Notes: a model not told the origin generated them from the letters alone. Shown: positions 49,132-61,988, counted from the first letter of the stretch. The stretch is 64,000 bases of DNA from Daphnia pulex (GCF_021134715.1 NC_060020.1:5766001-5830000), one strand, 5' to 3'. Numbers and translations: made by a program.

Positions 49132-52100
49132 TCAGGAGATTTCTTTGGTGAAAGTGAAACCAAACTTTTTGCATTGTGCCATAACAACGCGGGCCATCGA
49201 TGCTGGACCGCAATAGAACACCGTCACTCGACCTCCACTGCGTAGAGCCACATCCCTAAACACCTGTGAAATAACATTTTTGGGTAAATATGTATCCGTG
49301 ACAAGTTGTTGATAGATTTTGTGAAGAATGACCAACCTTATCCCAGACAGGTCGACCGTAGTTGAGTAAATGCTTCACTTGTCGTATTGTGCAATAAGGG
49401 CATCTACCCGTCACTTGGGAAGCTGGTGCTGATTGGACGATTGCGTCATCTAGCAGGTTCGTTTGTATTTGCGGAAGGACTGCTAGAGACTCACAGCAAC
49501 TGGCGCACGGCTGGTGAGGATCAGGCATTATTTTGGTACCTGTTTGAAACAGCTGGATGTCGAGAAAGTTCTCCATAACGCTGCCCCTGACAGATTGTTC
49601 TTTATCTAAATCCAGCAAAAGTTCCAGGAACCATTGGAAGCTGAGGAGATCTCGATTCACCCACATGAAATCCACCTGAATTGATTTAACGTTGAACTTT
49701 AAGGTAATACGACTTTTAATAGAACTTTAGATAACTGGAAACTTACGTGACGTAGTTTGCCCAGTGAGGTGGGAACATTCGTGCAGCAGGATTGGTGGCA
49801 ATGTGGACAGGCATTCATCGAGCTCTGGTATCTACTCACCAGAGATTGAAGAAGAGAAGCAAACGGTGTAACACCTATTCCACCGGCAATGAACAGTGCG
49901 TGGCGACAATTCCACGCTCGCATAGCCGATCCACTGTATGGACCATCCAGCATAATGGGCATCTGTGACAATTGAACAGGTTAGCATGAAAGTTTTGTAG
50001 TAAAAAAAGCAGAAAAAGTAAATGGAGATTTTCCACTAAATGACTACTTCTATTGGTAACAGATCCTTGCAGTTGCTTCTGCTAGGTTCGGCTGTCGAGA
50101 TAATGCTGATGGCAACTTCGGTATTCAGTGCGGGCAGTGAGGTAGACTCTTGTTCATGGAATGCGGGATTATCCTGGCCCGCGGCTACTGTTGACTTCTC
50201 CAACTGCATTGGCATAGACTGGAATGGACTTAACTTACTATCAAGCTGCTGCTGGGCAATTCTTTGCCTAGACTGCTGTCGCTCTAGCCTAGTAGCGTCT
50301 TCCTGACACATTGAGTAGAGCCGTCCGGTCCATCCGCCCGCCACTCTCACATGGAGCGTCATGTAATCTTAAAACAAATACGTGCCAAACCAGCTCATTT
50401 CTGAATTAGTTCTGTCTTTTCTATTTTCAATTATTTAGGTAATTGATTGATTGTCAATATTCAGTACCTTCGTCCTCTGGAGCACTGCTGATTGTGAAGG
50501 GGTGCCATTCGAATCTGGCGACATGAGGTATGTTGACGTAGACGTAATCTCCGGCGTTGTATTCGAAGTAAGGTGGGCGTTCAATCTTGAGTCGAACCAC
50601 CTGTTGAAGACCGAAAGTTTTATGACGTCGTAGAAACGGGAACCAATTGGATTGATTTACATACCTGGTTAGGTAAAAGTTGTAGAGAGGTGACCTTAGT
50701 TCTACCTCGCTCTGAACAGCAAATAAATCCGATGCGATAGCCAATCTCGGCTCCAAAGAGACATAAAGGTCCGATGAGCCACTTCCAGACGTTGCCAGCA
50801 TGCATAATCATCAACAAGAAGAAGGGAAGGCACAGCATATGGGTCCAGTAGAATAGCTACCCCAATAAAAAAAAATAGAAAAAAAAAAAACTAATATTGC
50901 CTTGCATAATAAAAAAACTTGGTCGAGTCTCTAAAAATAAAACTATATTGGTCGCCGACGGTCATAAAAAAGTCTTGGTCCGACATGTTCCACGGTAAGA
51001 ATTGTTGTGCGTGCTGTAGTAATATTGTAATCTCACATCGTTTGAAAGCGAGGTGTGTCATCGTTACTACTTGTCTGTATAAGGCAGCATCGAAGGGAAA
51101 AGTAGTCGAGGCGAAAGTTGTGTTGTTGTATACCTCGAAACGACCCGACTTCCGGACGAGACGATGGGAAAAGAGTCCCATGATGAGTAGGAGAAACAAG
51201 ATTGCGAAACCACTGGGAGTAACGATTCCGGGAATCCAACCTGCAGTCTTGTCGAATAGGTAATCCCTCATGTTGACGCCAGTTGCACGGCTCATGATTC
51301 CTGTTTGTTTGATTTAAAAATTTGTTTTTTAAAAAAAGGGAAAACCAGTAATGAAATTTTAAAAAAGAACCGTTTTGAAAGTGAAGACAGCAGACTACAA
51401 TATATCAAAAACTTGTTATGCGATGCAACAAGGAACAAGTTTCACAGTGGACAGTTAGAAAACGAAAGGTACAGGTTGTTTGAGAATCCCGCTAATCGAA
51501 AGTTTTAACGTCTAGGAGAAGAAAAGTATGCTATGCAAAAGAGGTCTTCCAATCGAGTTTTGGAGAAAATGCGTTTGGACTGTCCTTTCCCGTGAACATG
51601 GTGATGGAATCGCACGGCTTGGCCAACGCTTCAGCAACGAAGAAAGACCATCGTCACGACGCGAAGAAAAAAAGGAAAGTTTTGGAAGATAGCCAGAATA
51701 GATGATAGGAAAGATAAGAGAAACGTGAAGAGATCATTTACCGTAGTTGATGATGTGAGCCAACGTGTGGACCACACTGAAGACACAGATGAGCCATCCG
51801 ATCATTTTGTGGAAGTAGATGGTCCGATCAAGCGGCAGAAGCCAGTCCATTCCTCTCGAACGGAGCCATGTGAAGCTTCTGCGAAGCGTTAGTAACAAGA
51901 CCAACGCGCAATCCAAGTGTAGGCACTGAGCTTTACGATCCAAAGGATCGCATAGTATTTGATTACATATCAAGTCAACGTTGAAATTAATCAGCTGGAT
52001 GGTACAGTACCTGACGACCTGGCGATTACAATCCACGCGCCCGAGTGTCTGTATTGGTAGACCCGTTCGGCAACCAAAACCAAATGAATAACGATCAAGA

Positions 52101-52170
52101 TGATGCCGAAACTGAAACACGATCGATGATTGCCCGCATAGTTGATCCATCGATCTAACCGACGCATCAT
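49132..52170 (-). CDS. NOX5: NOX5-type NADPH oxidase, catalytic part (at least 615 aa)
   Basis: Nine minus-strand exons join in phase: 52170-52011, 51930-51742, 51300-51134, 50856-50665, 50600-50468, 50367-50048, 49962-49747, 49675-49337 and 49263-49132. Two haem-ligand His pairs show the correct spacing: His94/His108 in FHKMIGWLICVFSVVH, and His178/His191 in THMLCLPFFLLMIMH. The FAD motif HPFTISS is at 269-275, the NADPH-binding GGIGVTPF at about 414-421, and the C-terminal FYCGP near 588. QCLHLDC and EWHPFTISSAP match NOX5 closely. The enzyme passes electrons from NADPH across the membrane to oxygen. The usual N-terminal EF hands were not found. An acceptor (AAACAG at about 52188) lies in phase just upstream of the ATG, so further coding exons are possible. 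A Gln-rich insert (RLERQQSRQRIAQQQ) lies between the FAD and NADPH regions. Confidence 0.9.
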
Positions 52171-52187
52171 CTTTTTTTTTCTTCTTC

Positions 52188-55100
52188 CTGTTTATTAAAT
52201 CAAACGTTCCTATTTTATTTAATAAGTACTTTAAAAGAGTTGTAAAAAAATGGAAAGAACATGGAAAAAGTTGTTGCGACACTAAAAAATAGAAAAAGTC
52301 AGCAGAGAAAAACCCGCAAATGATCGGTGGACATTTCTCTCTCTAACGTGAAAAGAGCGTCCCCTTTTCTCTTCCGTCTTGTATCAGCTATCCTCTCTCT
52401 ATTTCTTTTGTGTAATAAGATCTATTTAAAAAACATTGGCCGATAAGTGGACGAAAGAAAAGTGAACAGCCCATTCTCGTCGCCCGTCCCGAATGTATAA
52501 CCAAGACGCCAATTCCTCTCGCTCCTTTTTCTCTTCTCTCATTCCAAAAAAGAAGTTTAATCTGCATGTCCGCGTTCACTTTCTCCTTCGACTGGGAGAC
52601 GGTTCCTTCCCCCCCTCAAGAACAACAACAAGTCCACTGTCAGCCTGTAAAGTTGCACCATCAGAAGAAGAAAAGAAAGGAAGAAACGGAAAACGACTGT
52701 TGTGACGAGTAGTACCACCTAGTCCAAAAAAAGAGCGGAGCTCTCCTTTCGCTTCCCCCCGTCAGTAGCCACCATCGGTCTAGTCCTCCCTATCTACCTG
52801 CGTGCGTGTGTAAATCCTGCGTTTCTCTTTTTGCTCAACCCATTTTTTTTTTTTACTTCTCTTTCTTTCTCTCTCGTCTTTCTCTTTCTTCTTCTTCTTT
52901 CTCTCTCTCTCGGCCGCGTGAGTGCGCTTAATATCCCCAGGTCCGTGATCGCACGCAGAGACGGGCGGTGAAAGTGCGGACGCGGAAAGATGATGAGGCT
53001 CTCCTGCAGCACTCCCTGTGTACCGAGACAATGGATCATCAAGACACAGAACCCAAATTTCAACTACCTACGTACACGTCTTGTGCTTTCAAAAAACTAG
53101 CGGCAAAAAGAGAGATTCTTCTCGGAACACGAAATCAAATTGTCATTCGAAACGTAACGCACACTCAATTATTCGGCGCGCTCTGACACTAGCGCTAAAC
53201 TAAACGATAGAGACACATCCGCTAAACGAGGAAGAAGAATTTCTTTGGATGACAAACCAACTGTTGAATAGAATTTGCGATTCACACTCAAAAATAATTT
53301 AAAAAGAAACACGACAAAACTAACCTGAGTGTTGGGTTATTTGTCAGGTTCGCAACGGAGAAGACACAACACAACGTGGAGTTTATAACATGTTGACGAC
53401 CACAAGTAAATCTGTTTTTCGCTGTACTACGAAGAAGAAATACTACGTACGGAAGGAAGAAAGGGGGGTTAGGAGAGGGTGTGTTATAACGCGTGTAGAG
53501 TCGAAGGCAGTCGGAAATAGACTGGCTGCCTGCGTGTCCCGCGGTGGATTGGTTGCTCTGTTCTGTTCTTTCCACCTTCCTTCTTTTCTTTTTGGGTTTC
53601 GCCTTCTCCTGCTGGAGCCCTTGCGTTCGCGCGCGCGTGCGTACCCCTCCAGCAGGCAACAAGGCACCGGCCGCACCAGCTTTCTAACCGTCAAAAGCCT
53701 CTCTTCGTCTGTCATTAGTTTTTTCTTTCTTTCTTTTACTTTTTTTTTTCGTATAGGAGAACAGTTTTTCGGTTTCCTTTCTTTCGGGGCGATACATAAA
53801 GACACTGCTCGATGGTATACTGCTGGGCTGTAGAGCATTACCGCATTATATTTACTATACAGGCAGCAGCTCCATATAGTATACTGGTATTATAGCCTAT
53901 ACACCAAAGAAAACCATATAAATCCTCATCACTCTATTTATTAAGTCAACTTTTTTTTTTCTTCTCAGGGAATTGCAGTCAGTCTTTTGAAAGCCAAATC
54001 AAACCGAGAGTGTCGCTGATTTTGATTAAAGACCTAAAATGAGAAAGAAAAAAAAAGAAACTTATCAGAAAGCTGAAGCAAATGCAATCGAGGTAGGTAC
54101 TGTACTACACTAAGATGGATGCGAAAAATCTTTTATTTGAGAAACGCCCTTGATTATTTAACTCTTTCTCTTTTTCTTTCTTTTTTTCACCATGTTTGTT
54201 GCGACGCTTGTTTGGAGGAAGACGCCATTCAAAAAATAACAAGTTTTCTAAAAATGAAAGAAAGAAAACAACAAAAAAGGGATAAAATACCGTTCCAAGC
54301 TGCTGGTGAGCTTCTCCCTCCGTATCCTCACCACCAGCACCAACTTTTGCTTTCAACCCGACCACTGCCCCGGGTAGATTACACGAACCATATCGATGCC
54401 ATAGCCACGTTCCTTCTCTCCTTTCTTCTTCATTAACATTTTTTTTTCTTGTTTGAGGAAATGATCAACAAGGCACACATGGAAGCACCCCCTGGGCGAT
54501 CATATCGGTGTTCTGTTGCAAGAAAAAAAATTTTTTTTTCGAAAATAAAAGATGCAGCCGGAAAAAAGAAAAGGAGGCGAAATAAGAGGGAGAAAAGATG
54601 GAGAGGTTGTCATCTGGAGGTGGAGTGAGAGTGTGTCTTGTAATTGTAAACGCAAAAGTTGCCTTATCCTTTCCGCGAGAGGAGAAAACAGTTGGGAGGA
54701 AGAATTTCTTTTTATGATCACAAAAATATAACGCGCGCCCATCTACTACTACCTGTACACCTTTCTCTCTCTCTCTCTCCCGAATGCGTGATCTCACTTG
54801 TGCCTGGAAACCCCGACAGGTTTTAGTTTACATTTTTCTTCTTCTTCTCTCTCTCGCTCGCTATAGCTTGCTGGATGTGTATTCCGAGGCGGCATGCCGC
54901 CGAATATACTACACATATTAGAAAGCCTCGAAAACTGTTGCGCTGGCTGCTGTGCTCTGTCTAGGGGGCACTAGATCAAGCCAAAGAAGTCGAAGGATCA
55001 CGCAATTTTTGTTTTACCGGCGCCAGTCACCAGCCGCCTATAATAACCTCCAAAATGCTATACGCAAGAAAGGAAAGAGGCACAGTTTTTCTTTCTTTTT

Positions 55101-55562
55101 CGAAAAGATGGAAAAAAAGAGAAATACAACAATAATAAAACGAAATGAGGAAAGAAGAGGTAGGGTCTTATCAATTATACCGCCCAATTATGGATGTCTC
55201 TTTTTCCCTGTCGAAAATCATTCTTCATCTTTCTCTTTCACGCATGTCTTACGAGGAGAAACTTGGAAGCGATCGGGCGGCAAGCAAACAGTACAAAAAT
55301 AAGGTTAAGAGTTACGACATGGAAGAAGTGGATAGTCGCGTGTACCCTCACTCGGGAAGAAGAAATCGTGAGTAAACGTAACCTGGTATGTGTATGTGCA
55401 TAGAGTCGGTGTCTCCTTTATCTACTTATTTTTCTTTCTTTCTTGTGTATAATATTTTTGTAGGGTCTCTTCCCGTTGTTTAGGAGGCGGATTAAGTCAC
55501 GTCAGAAAAAGAAACGGGGACATGGAGACCAAATCATCTCAACACGAATGACCTTATTGTCT
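52188..55562. other. Upstream region of the NOX5-like gene
   Basis: About 3.4 kb of T/CT-rich DNA with poly-T, CTTT and AGAG runs. It should hold the NOX5 promoter and any 5' exons. I looked for EF-hand loops (DxDxDG) on the minus strand and found none. Plus-strand ORFs are low-complexity. Confidence 0.4.
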
Positions 55563-56244
55563 TCATCCACCAAGGCCGAAATCGTGCAGGTCTTCTTCTT
55601 TTACACCTGTTGAGTTCTTTGTCAAGACCTGGATTGACCTTCACTTTTGTATTGGCAACAATAGGACAACATATAGCTTCCTGCTTCCCACATCCTTAGA
55701 CTTATAGTCGCCAAACCCTTTCCGTTTTTATCCGATAAATTCCTTTACGGTGGTTAATTGCCCAAAACAAAGGGTCTTCTTTTTATTTTTATTTTAATTC
55801 TTCTTTTTATTTTCTAACGGACGCAACCAAAACGCCATCTATGAGTTAGTAGAGCATTCGCTGCAGTTTGGACGTAAGAATTAAGCTAAACTAAATAAGA
55901 AGGCTTTAATTGAAACAAACATGTAACAATTGGCAAAAAATAATCGGCGAACTGTAAATCAAAGATTAATGCAGGGGAAATCTTACCGCTTCGTGCGTTA
56001 TTTGAATACCAATTCAATGCTTGATCATATCTGTCAAGTGCTGCCAGAAAGGTGGGCAACCCTTGTAAGACTAAAATAGCAATAAACAAGAGAACGAAAT
56101 GTGATTTGTATCCATAATTGCATAACGCCAGGTGCGTTCTACGTCAAATTTGCTGCTCCGAATGCATATTCGGATCAACGAACTAAGGGAATCCAACTGT
56201 ACAGACGGCTTGTGTTTTTTGTTGACTTTAATTCGTAGGGTCAT
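55563..56244 (-). CDS. Hypothetical small protein (81 aa)
   Basis: Three minus-strand exons fit in phase: 56244-56127, 56070-55987 and 55606-55563. The product starts MTLRIKVNKKHKPSVQLDSL, passes through LPTFLAALDRYDQALNWYSN and ends KEEDLHDFGLGG. Composition is coding-like, the acceptors are pyrimidine-rich, and the second donor (GTAAGA) is good. The first donor (GTTATG) is weak and its intron only 56 bp. It lies head to head with ORC1, 430 bp apart. I do not recognise the family. It might also be part of a longer gene. Confidence 0.35.
55829..55842 (-). promoter_or_regulatory. CTCF-like motif (ATAGATGGCG, minus strand)
   Basis: The plus strand reads AAAACGCCATCTAT, i.e. ATAGATGGCGTTTT on the minus strand. 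It is one of six related motifs in the window and lies in the intron of the hypothetical 81-residue gene. Confidence 0.2.
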
Positions 56245-56674
56245 TGGGTTCCGTGACTCTAGTTCTGCTTTAGTTACCTGTGTTCTGTTTAACTTAACAA
56301 ATTTTAACTAACAAGTTCATTAGAAAAAACTACTTCTAGACTTCTACATTCTACTTTCTTGTGACTCTGCGACTGCGAATCTGCGATGCCAGCTGCCAAG
56401 TGCAAATGCAAGTTTTCAGTTTAAAAAGTATGGCAATGTTTAGTCACGTGATTCTTTAAGCCAACCAGAAGATTTCTCAGATTTGTCTGCTCTGAATTTT
56501 GCCGCCTTTTTTTACTGAACAGTAAAGACGTAAAGTGGTTAATTTCATTCCACATTGAACGTTTTATCGCATCGTATTACTGGTTTTACGTCAGAGATCT
56601 TGGATTTATTTTTCACATTTTGGCTGATTTTGTGTTTTAACTCTTTCATTTAAAGAATTTGAAAACTTATCACG
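56245..56674. promoter_or_regulatory. Upstream region of ORC1, possibly a divergent promoter
   Basis: These 430 bp separate the ORC1 start from the start of the tentative 81-residue gene. No TATA box is clear. AT-rich throughout. Confidence 0.4.
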
Positions 56675-59672
56675 ATGGATTTCGAATGGTTAGGCGATCC
56701 AATACCTGTCGACATGGCCGACAAACAAATAACCACGAAGCCAAAAACGTTTTACAAGTACAGTAGTTGTTACTTATATATTTTTTGATTGTTCAAGACT
56801 TAACTAATAATTCAATCTGATTCCAGAACATGTAAATATTTAGGAACAGAATATAATATTGGTGATCATGTCCTCATTGCTAATTCTGAGGCGGATGACC
56901 CTGAGTCAATTCGTCATTGCTATGTAGCATCACTGGTCTACATGTATGAAATGAGTAAGCTCTTTATATTTATCATGCTATTCCAATGATGTTACTAGCA
57001 TTTTTCTCTTACAGAATCTAACAAGAAAGATCCCTTTCGGGCTCAAGTTCAGTGGTATTCAAGAATAGAACAGCTCTCAAAATGTCTGAAAAAAGATCAT
57101 GTGCATCCACCACTTGACAATGCATGGGAACTAGTGCATGAAGGACAGCGATATAAAGGAGATTTAAGCATTGAAACGATCTTTGGTAAATGCACTGTTT
57201 CGATTTGTGATGGAGATGAAATTCCTAAAGTTGTTGGAAAACAAAAAAAGTCCTGGATATTCTTCTGTCGGTTTGCTCTTGGCCCTAAAAGCTCACGCGA
57301 TTTAATTTCGGTCAAAGAATCGGAAATGAAACAATTAGCAGACCTGAATGCAAAGACAATTGTAAATTCAGGCTCTGCTATTAAGAACAACAACAACAAT
57401 GACCCATCAACTCCTGCAAGAGTTTCGAGATCTCGTAGAACTTCTGAAAGTGATTCCAGCGCGTATCCGGACGTCGTTAATACTCCCCGATCAAGCAGGA
57501 GAATAAGGCAACCCTCACGCCAATTAATTGAAAACGACGAAAACGAATCTATCGCTGCTATTGACGGCATTAATACTCCTCGATCAAGCAAGAGAAATAA
57601 GCAACCAGCACGCGTATTGGCTAGTGAAGAGAAAGAATGTAGTATTAATACTCCCCGATCGACCAGAAGAAACAAGCAACCACCCAACTGCATCGAGGAA
57701 CCACTTCCAAGTCCCCTGAAAAATTCCACTTTTAGTGTCAGCAGCATCAAAACAAAGGAGCTCTGCATAGTCATACAAAGATGTAAAATCACTCCAAGTA
57801 AAGAATATTCTCATGCGCAGCTAGATCAGTCTAGTAAAGTTAAAGCAAGAAAGAAACTTGATTTGGAAACTACACCCACCAAAGTAAGTATACTACATTT
57901 CTACTATACGTTAAATTTATAATAGAAGTATGAACACTGGTTTGGTAGCCGGTTCTTAATTTAATGAATGTATTAACTGTAACACAATTTTAATGATTAT
58001 TCTGTTTCATAAGGTGGTGGAAGAGAAAACTCCTAAGAAGCCCAAAAGAGCTGGATCAGCAACACCTGGATCAACTCAGAAAAAGCGATTGAGATTAACT
58101 CCTGCCATTTCCTCCCGTTCGTGTAAAGTAGCTGATCCTACTTCACCACTAGGAGAAATTCGACGGCGTCTTCATGTCGCTGCCGTGCCTCAAACTTTAC
58201 CGTGCCGTGAAGATGAATTCAATCAAATTTTCAGTTATGTTGAAGGTAACAAAATTAACCTACCTATTTTAAAGTTCCACATTTAATCAAGTTTGGACTT
58301 TTAGGTAAATTGTCTGATGGGATTGGAGGGTGTATGTACATCAGTGGTGTTCCAGGCACAGGAAAAACAGCTACTGTCAACGAGGTTATCCGAATGTTGA
58401 GAGAGAGTCAAACAGAAGGAGATCTTCCCGATTTTAAACTCATCGAAGTCAATGGAATGAAGTTGACGGCTCCACAACAGATCTATGTCCAGATCTGGGA
58501 TCAGTTAACAGGCAGTAAAGTCACAGCAGATAAAGCAGCCAAATTGCTCCACGCCAAATTTTCTGCTAACGGGCCACGGCACCGACCCACTGTCTTAATT
58601 GTCGACGAATTGGATCTTCTTTGGACTCGACAACAGGATGTTCTTTATAAGTAAGCTTGTTTTCCGTTCTTTGAGGGCCCTGCTAACTTTTTGTTTTATA
58701 ATAGCATTTTTGAATGGCCAAACCGACCCAAAGCTCAGCTTACTGTCTTAGCTATCGCAAACACAATGGATTTGCCGGAAAGATTGTTGATGAATCGAGT
58801 CTCATCACGAATGGGATTGACTCGATTAACTTTTCAACCTTACAAAGTGAAACAACTTCAAACCATTATCTCCTCAAGGTAAATTGGTGATAGCAATAAT
58901 TTGACCGAATGAATTATTAAATAACTTTTGTCGATAGACTTGAAAATGATGTATCGTTTGAACCGGAGGCGGTAGAGTTCATTGCCAGAAAGGTATCAGC
59001 AGCTTCAGGAGATGCTCGTCGAGCACTAGATATTTCTCGTCGAGCTGCTGAATTGGCTGAAAAGGGAGGACATACTAAGTGCGTATTAGTATTTTATATT
59101 TAAATGTTTAAAATTGCATTTACAATATCTTTAATAATTTTAGCAGCAGTCCAACAAAATCACCGTCAAAAAGAGGTGCACAATCAAGCAGGTCGACTGT
59201 CATGATGCAACACGTCCAGACTGCGATTGAAGAGATGTTTTCGTCACCAAAACTATTGGCTATTCAAGTACAAACAGATTTAGAATTCATTCGCAAATAA
59301 AATTAACGATCCAAACATTGTCAGGCATGCAGTTTGCACGAACAACTGTTTCTCAACGCTCTTGTGCAAGAGTTCAATCGAACGGGAGTCGAAGAATCGT
59401 TTTTCGACCAAGTGATTCGGCAGCATTATACGCTCTGTGATCTGGAAGGTAACCAAGCAATATCACGCGAAGACTTAGTTCTTTTTTAATTTGTGCTTAA
59501 TGTTATGTTTTAAGGAATGTCCCGACCAAATGTATCAGAGCTACTCTCCGTCTGCGCTTCGTTATGTAGCAGTCGGTTGATCTTATCAGAACACGGACGG
59601 AACGACATCCGTCAAAAGGTACGTCTCAATATCGGAATTGATGATGTCACCTATGCTTTAAAGTGTATTTGA
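56675..59672 (+). CDS. ORC1: Origin recognition complex subunit 1 (792 aa)
   Basis: Ten exons join in phase: 56675-56757, 56827-56954, 57015-57883, 58014-58245, 58305-58650, 58705-58878, 58938-59078, 59144-59267, 59325-59448 and 59515-59672. The N-terminal region (about 30-165) is a BAH domain ([30 protein letters not shown]). A basic, Ser-rich linker holds three related NTPRS repeats. The AAA+ domain has Walker A GVPGTGKT (452-459) and Walker B LIVDELD (Asp538-Glu539), then [12 protein letters not shown] and sensor-2 [13 protein letters not shown]. The C-terminal winged helix ends [20 protein letters not shown]1 binds origins and loads the MCM helicase with CDC6. Human ORC1 is 861 residues; here the linker is shorter. 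The last exon reads through an internal GTACGT without splicing. Confidence 0.96.
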
Positions 59673-60580
59673 GTCAATTTTCCATTTTATTTTTAATCTC
59701 ATAAATTTTTCGTCGTCTTGCGATTTTTAAAATAAATGATAAATTATTGCGATTTAAACTCCTACCAGTTTGCTATTAAGCTTTAAGATAATGCTTTTTG
59801 TTCTTACTAATAATCAATTAATCATGCCTTTGATTTGGTTGGCTGATCCATTTTAGGTTTCAAAACTTAATATTCACGTATAGGTTTCATTACATTTCAT
59901 TGAAACTTACAGTAGACGTGTGAAAATTGTAAGCTCTATTATAATTTCATTCTTTGATTCTAATTTGTTTTCTTAGTTCTAAAATTGTGCATTATATTTA
60001 CTTTTTCCTTTAATTGTCTTTTCGAAGTCCCGTATGAAAATAGTCGGTGTAGGTATACAATTTTTTACTCCACACAATCAGCTCTAATAAGATTATAAGG
60101 ATACAGGTAGTCGAGTATTTTGGGAGGCTCAACATTGATCTTTCATATCGTTCTTATTTAATTTTTTAATGTTGTTTGTTACATAGCAAGATAAAATGCA
60201 GCGATAATGTTGCAATGCGTCATTCTGTACATTCTTAAGCCCGATTGTCAGACGTATATTCAAAAGCCACAGAGCTTGAACGCTTTGTCTAGATTAAAGC
60301 TAGTTGTAATTCACCAAATAATCCCTTTATTTCCTAGCGTCCATGCGGATACGTAAATGCAAATATTGGATACCGTTCTTGTTGTGTTGATGAACTCGAT
60401 GGCTCGATACACGCACGAGATAGTAGCCCTAATCCGCTATCTTAAGATAAACAGCATGATAGTGTGACCGCGTTAACTCGATACCCTATACATAGTGGTG
60501 TGGGTAACATTACAGTCGTAAGTAATTGGGGATGCAACTTTGAGTACCGCCGACTAGGTCGAGTATAACTACACCGCGCG
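59673..60580. other. Intergenic between ORC1 and the nuclease
   Basis: AT-rich. An AATAAA at 59731-59736, about 60 bp after the ORC1 stop, is a likely polyadenylation signal. A TATAA at about 60564 is only 14 bp before the nuclease ATG, too close to act as its TATA box if that ATG is right. No coding exon is visible. Confidence 0.5.
59731..59736 (+). promoter_or_regulatory. Polyadenylation signal of ORC1
   Basis: AATAAA at about 60 bp past the stop codon, followed by further A/T-rich sequence. Confidence 0.45.
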
Positions 60581-61988
60581 ATGCATCTTTTGGGGCTTGC
60601 TTTACTTGTCATTTCTTCGCAGTTAAATTCCGGCCACACCTTTTCTCTGCCGAGGTCTAATAAAGCAGGTATTATTGTAATATATCCTTTATTTAACCAC
60701 TTGTTTGATAGCTTATAATTTTGTGTTTTCTTGTCTTTTGTAAGGATGCGCGATCAATTTGGACACTAGCTCGCCTACTTTTCCTCCTCATTTGATTGAC
60801 GAAAATAAGAAAATTGTTTTGCCAGTAATAGAAGGCACAGCAAGAATTATTAATCTGAACGAAGGTCAGCAGGTGACGGTTAGCTGTTTGGGCGTTGGGA
60901 ATCTATTGAACGCTACCGGTTTACAATTGAATCCGGCCACATGCGCGGCCAGTTCTAATTTACAGTTTGCGGACGGAACGGAATTTTCCTATGATGAACT
61001 CACCTGCCTAATTCAAAATCACGAAGTTTTAGTTGAACAGGGAACGTGCGCCAACGGGCCAGGTACATTTATTCGAAGCGGATGGGAATTTGGCGCAGAT
61101 TTCATTCCCTTGTATGACATGTGTCACGATGAAGCTTTAGCTTTGAATTATTACGCTATTGACACTGTATACGGTCGTTCAGCTAATGCTGATGACAAGA
61201 CCAACGACCGACCTTATTATTTCAGCCAAGATGTATATTTTCCTGGTATAAGCGTCAATACTCAGTACACACAAGTTGAACAAACCAAAACGATTGCTAT
61301 GATCGTGGGATCTGAAGAATTGGCTGCCCAATACATTGTTCCCAATACGGAATACTATTTTGCTCGAGGACATTTGGCGCCTGATGCTGACTTTATTGAT
61401 GCCGCTAGTCAAGACGCCAGCTACTACTTCATGAATACGGCACCGCAATTTCAAATATTCAACAACGGAAACTGGAAGTATGTTTCATTTAATTATTATT
61501 TTTTTTTTCAGTTTTATACATTGTTGTTCCTATGCATTTGTTACTTTATTTTAACATTGTGTACATCCAGGTGGCTTGAGATTGGCGTTCGCGACACGGC
61601 ACTTGCTCGTCAACTGGATTTGACTATCTACACAGGAACATTTTCAGTGACGACTCTAGCTGATATTAATGGGGTTCAACAGCCTATATTTTTGGCGTTT
61701 GATGCAAACAATAATGGCTTAATTCCAGCCCCTAAGTACTACTGGAAACTTATTCATGAGCCCATCTCGAATACTGCCACCGCTGTTATTGGCATCAACA
61801 ATCCTTACAATGCGGTAATGCCTGAAGATATTTTATGCCCTGACGTCTGCGATCAAATTCCTTGGGTGAATGACGCAATTTTCCAACTTACTAACATTGC
61901 CAAAGGTTACACTTTTTGTTGTACCGCTGCCGAACTGCACAAAGCTATCAGCTTTGCTCCTAATTTGGATGTTCCCCTTTTTGTTTAA
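60581..61988 (+). CDS. Secreted DNA/RNA non-specific endonuclease (412 aa)
   Basis: Three exons join in phase: 60581-60668, 60745-61477 and 61571-61988. A short signal peptide (MHLLGLALLVISSQLNSGHT) opens the protein. The middle holds a Cys-containing N-terminal region, then the NUC (Serratia-type) domain with the active-site string YYFARGHLAPDADF (catalytic His about 239) and FMNTAPQFQIFNNGNW, which carries the metal-binding Asn, followed by WLEIGVRD. The DRGH of bacterial enzymes is ARGH here, as in crustacean double-strand DNases. The likely role is digestive or extracellular cleavage of nucleic acids, inferred from the signal peptide and family. It stops at TAA; an AATAAA lies 100 bp further on. 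Confidence 0.9.

Noticed and set aside
50891-51133. Minus-strand extension of NOX5 exon 3 (VYNNTTFAST and onward)
   Set aside because: The FEV/FYWTH join of the NOX family requires splicing here; the open extension has no family match and would separate TM4 from TM5.
50919-51263. Plus-strand ORF of 114 codons
   Set aside because: Antisense to NOX5 exon 3 and its following intron; no domain.
57097-57792. Minus-strand ORF of 231 codons
   Set aside because: Antisense to the ORC1 linker exon, which fits the ORC1 model in phase; its Leu-rich repeats are reverse reads of the NTPRS repeats.
59619-59880. Extra ORC1 intron with a last exon VSKLNIHV near 59858
   Set aside because: Read-through gives [15 protein letters not shown], which matches the conserved ORC1 C terminus, so no splice is needed.
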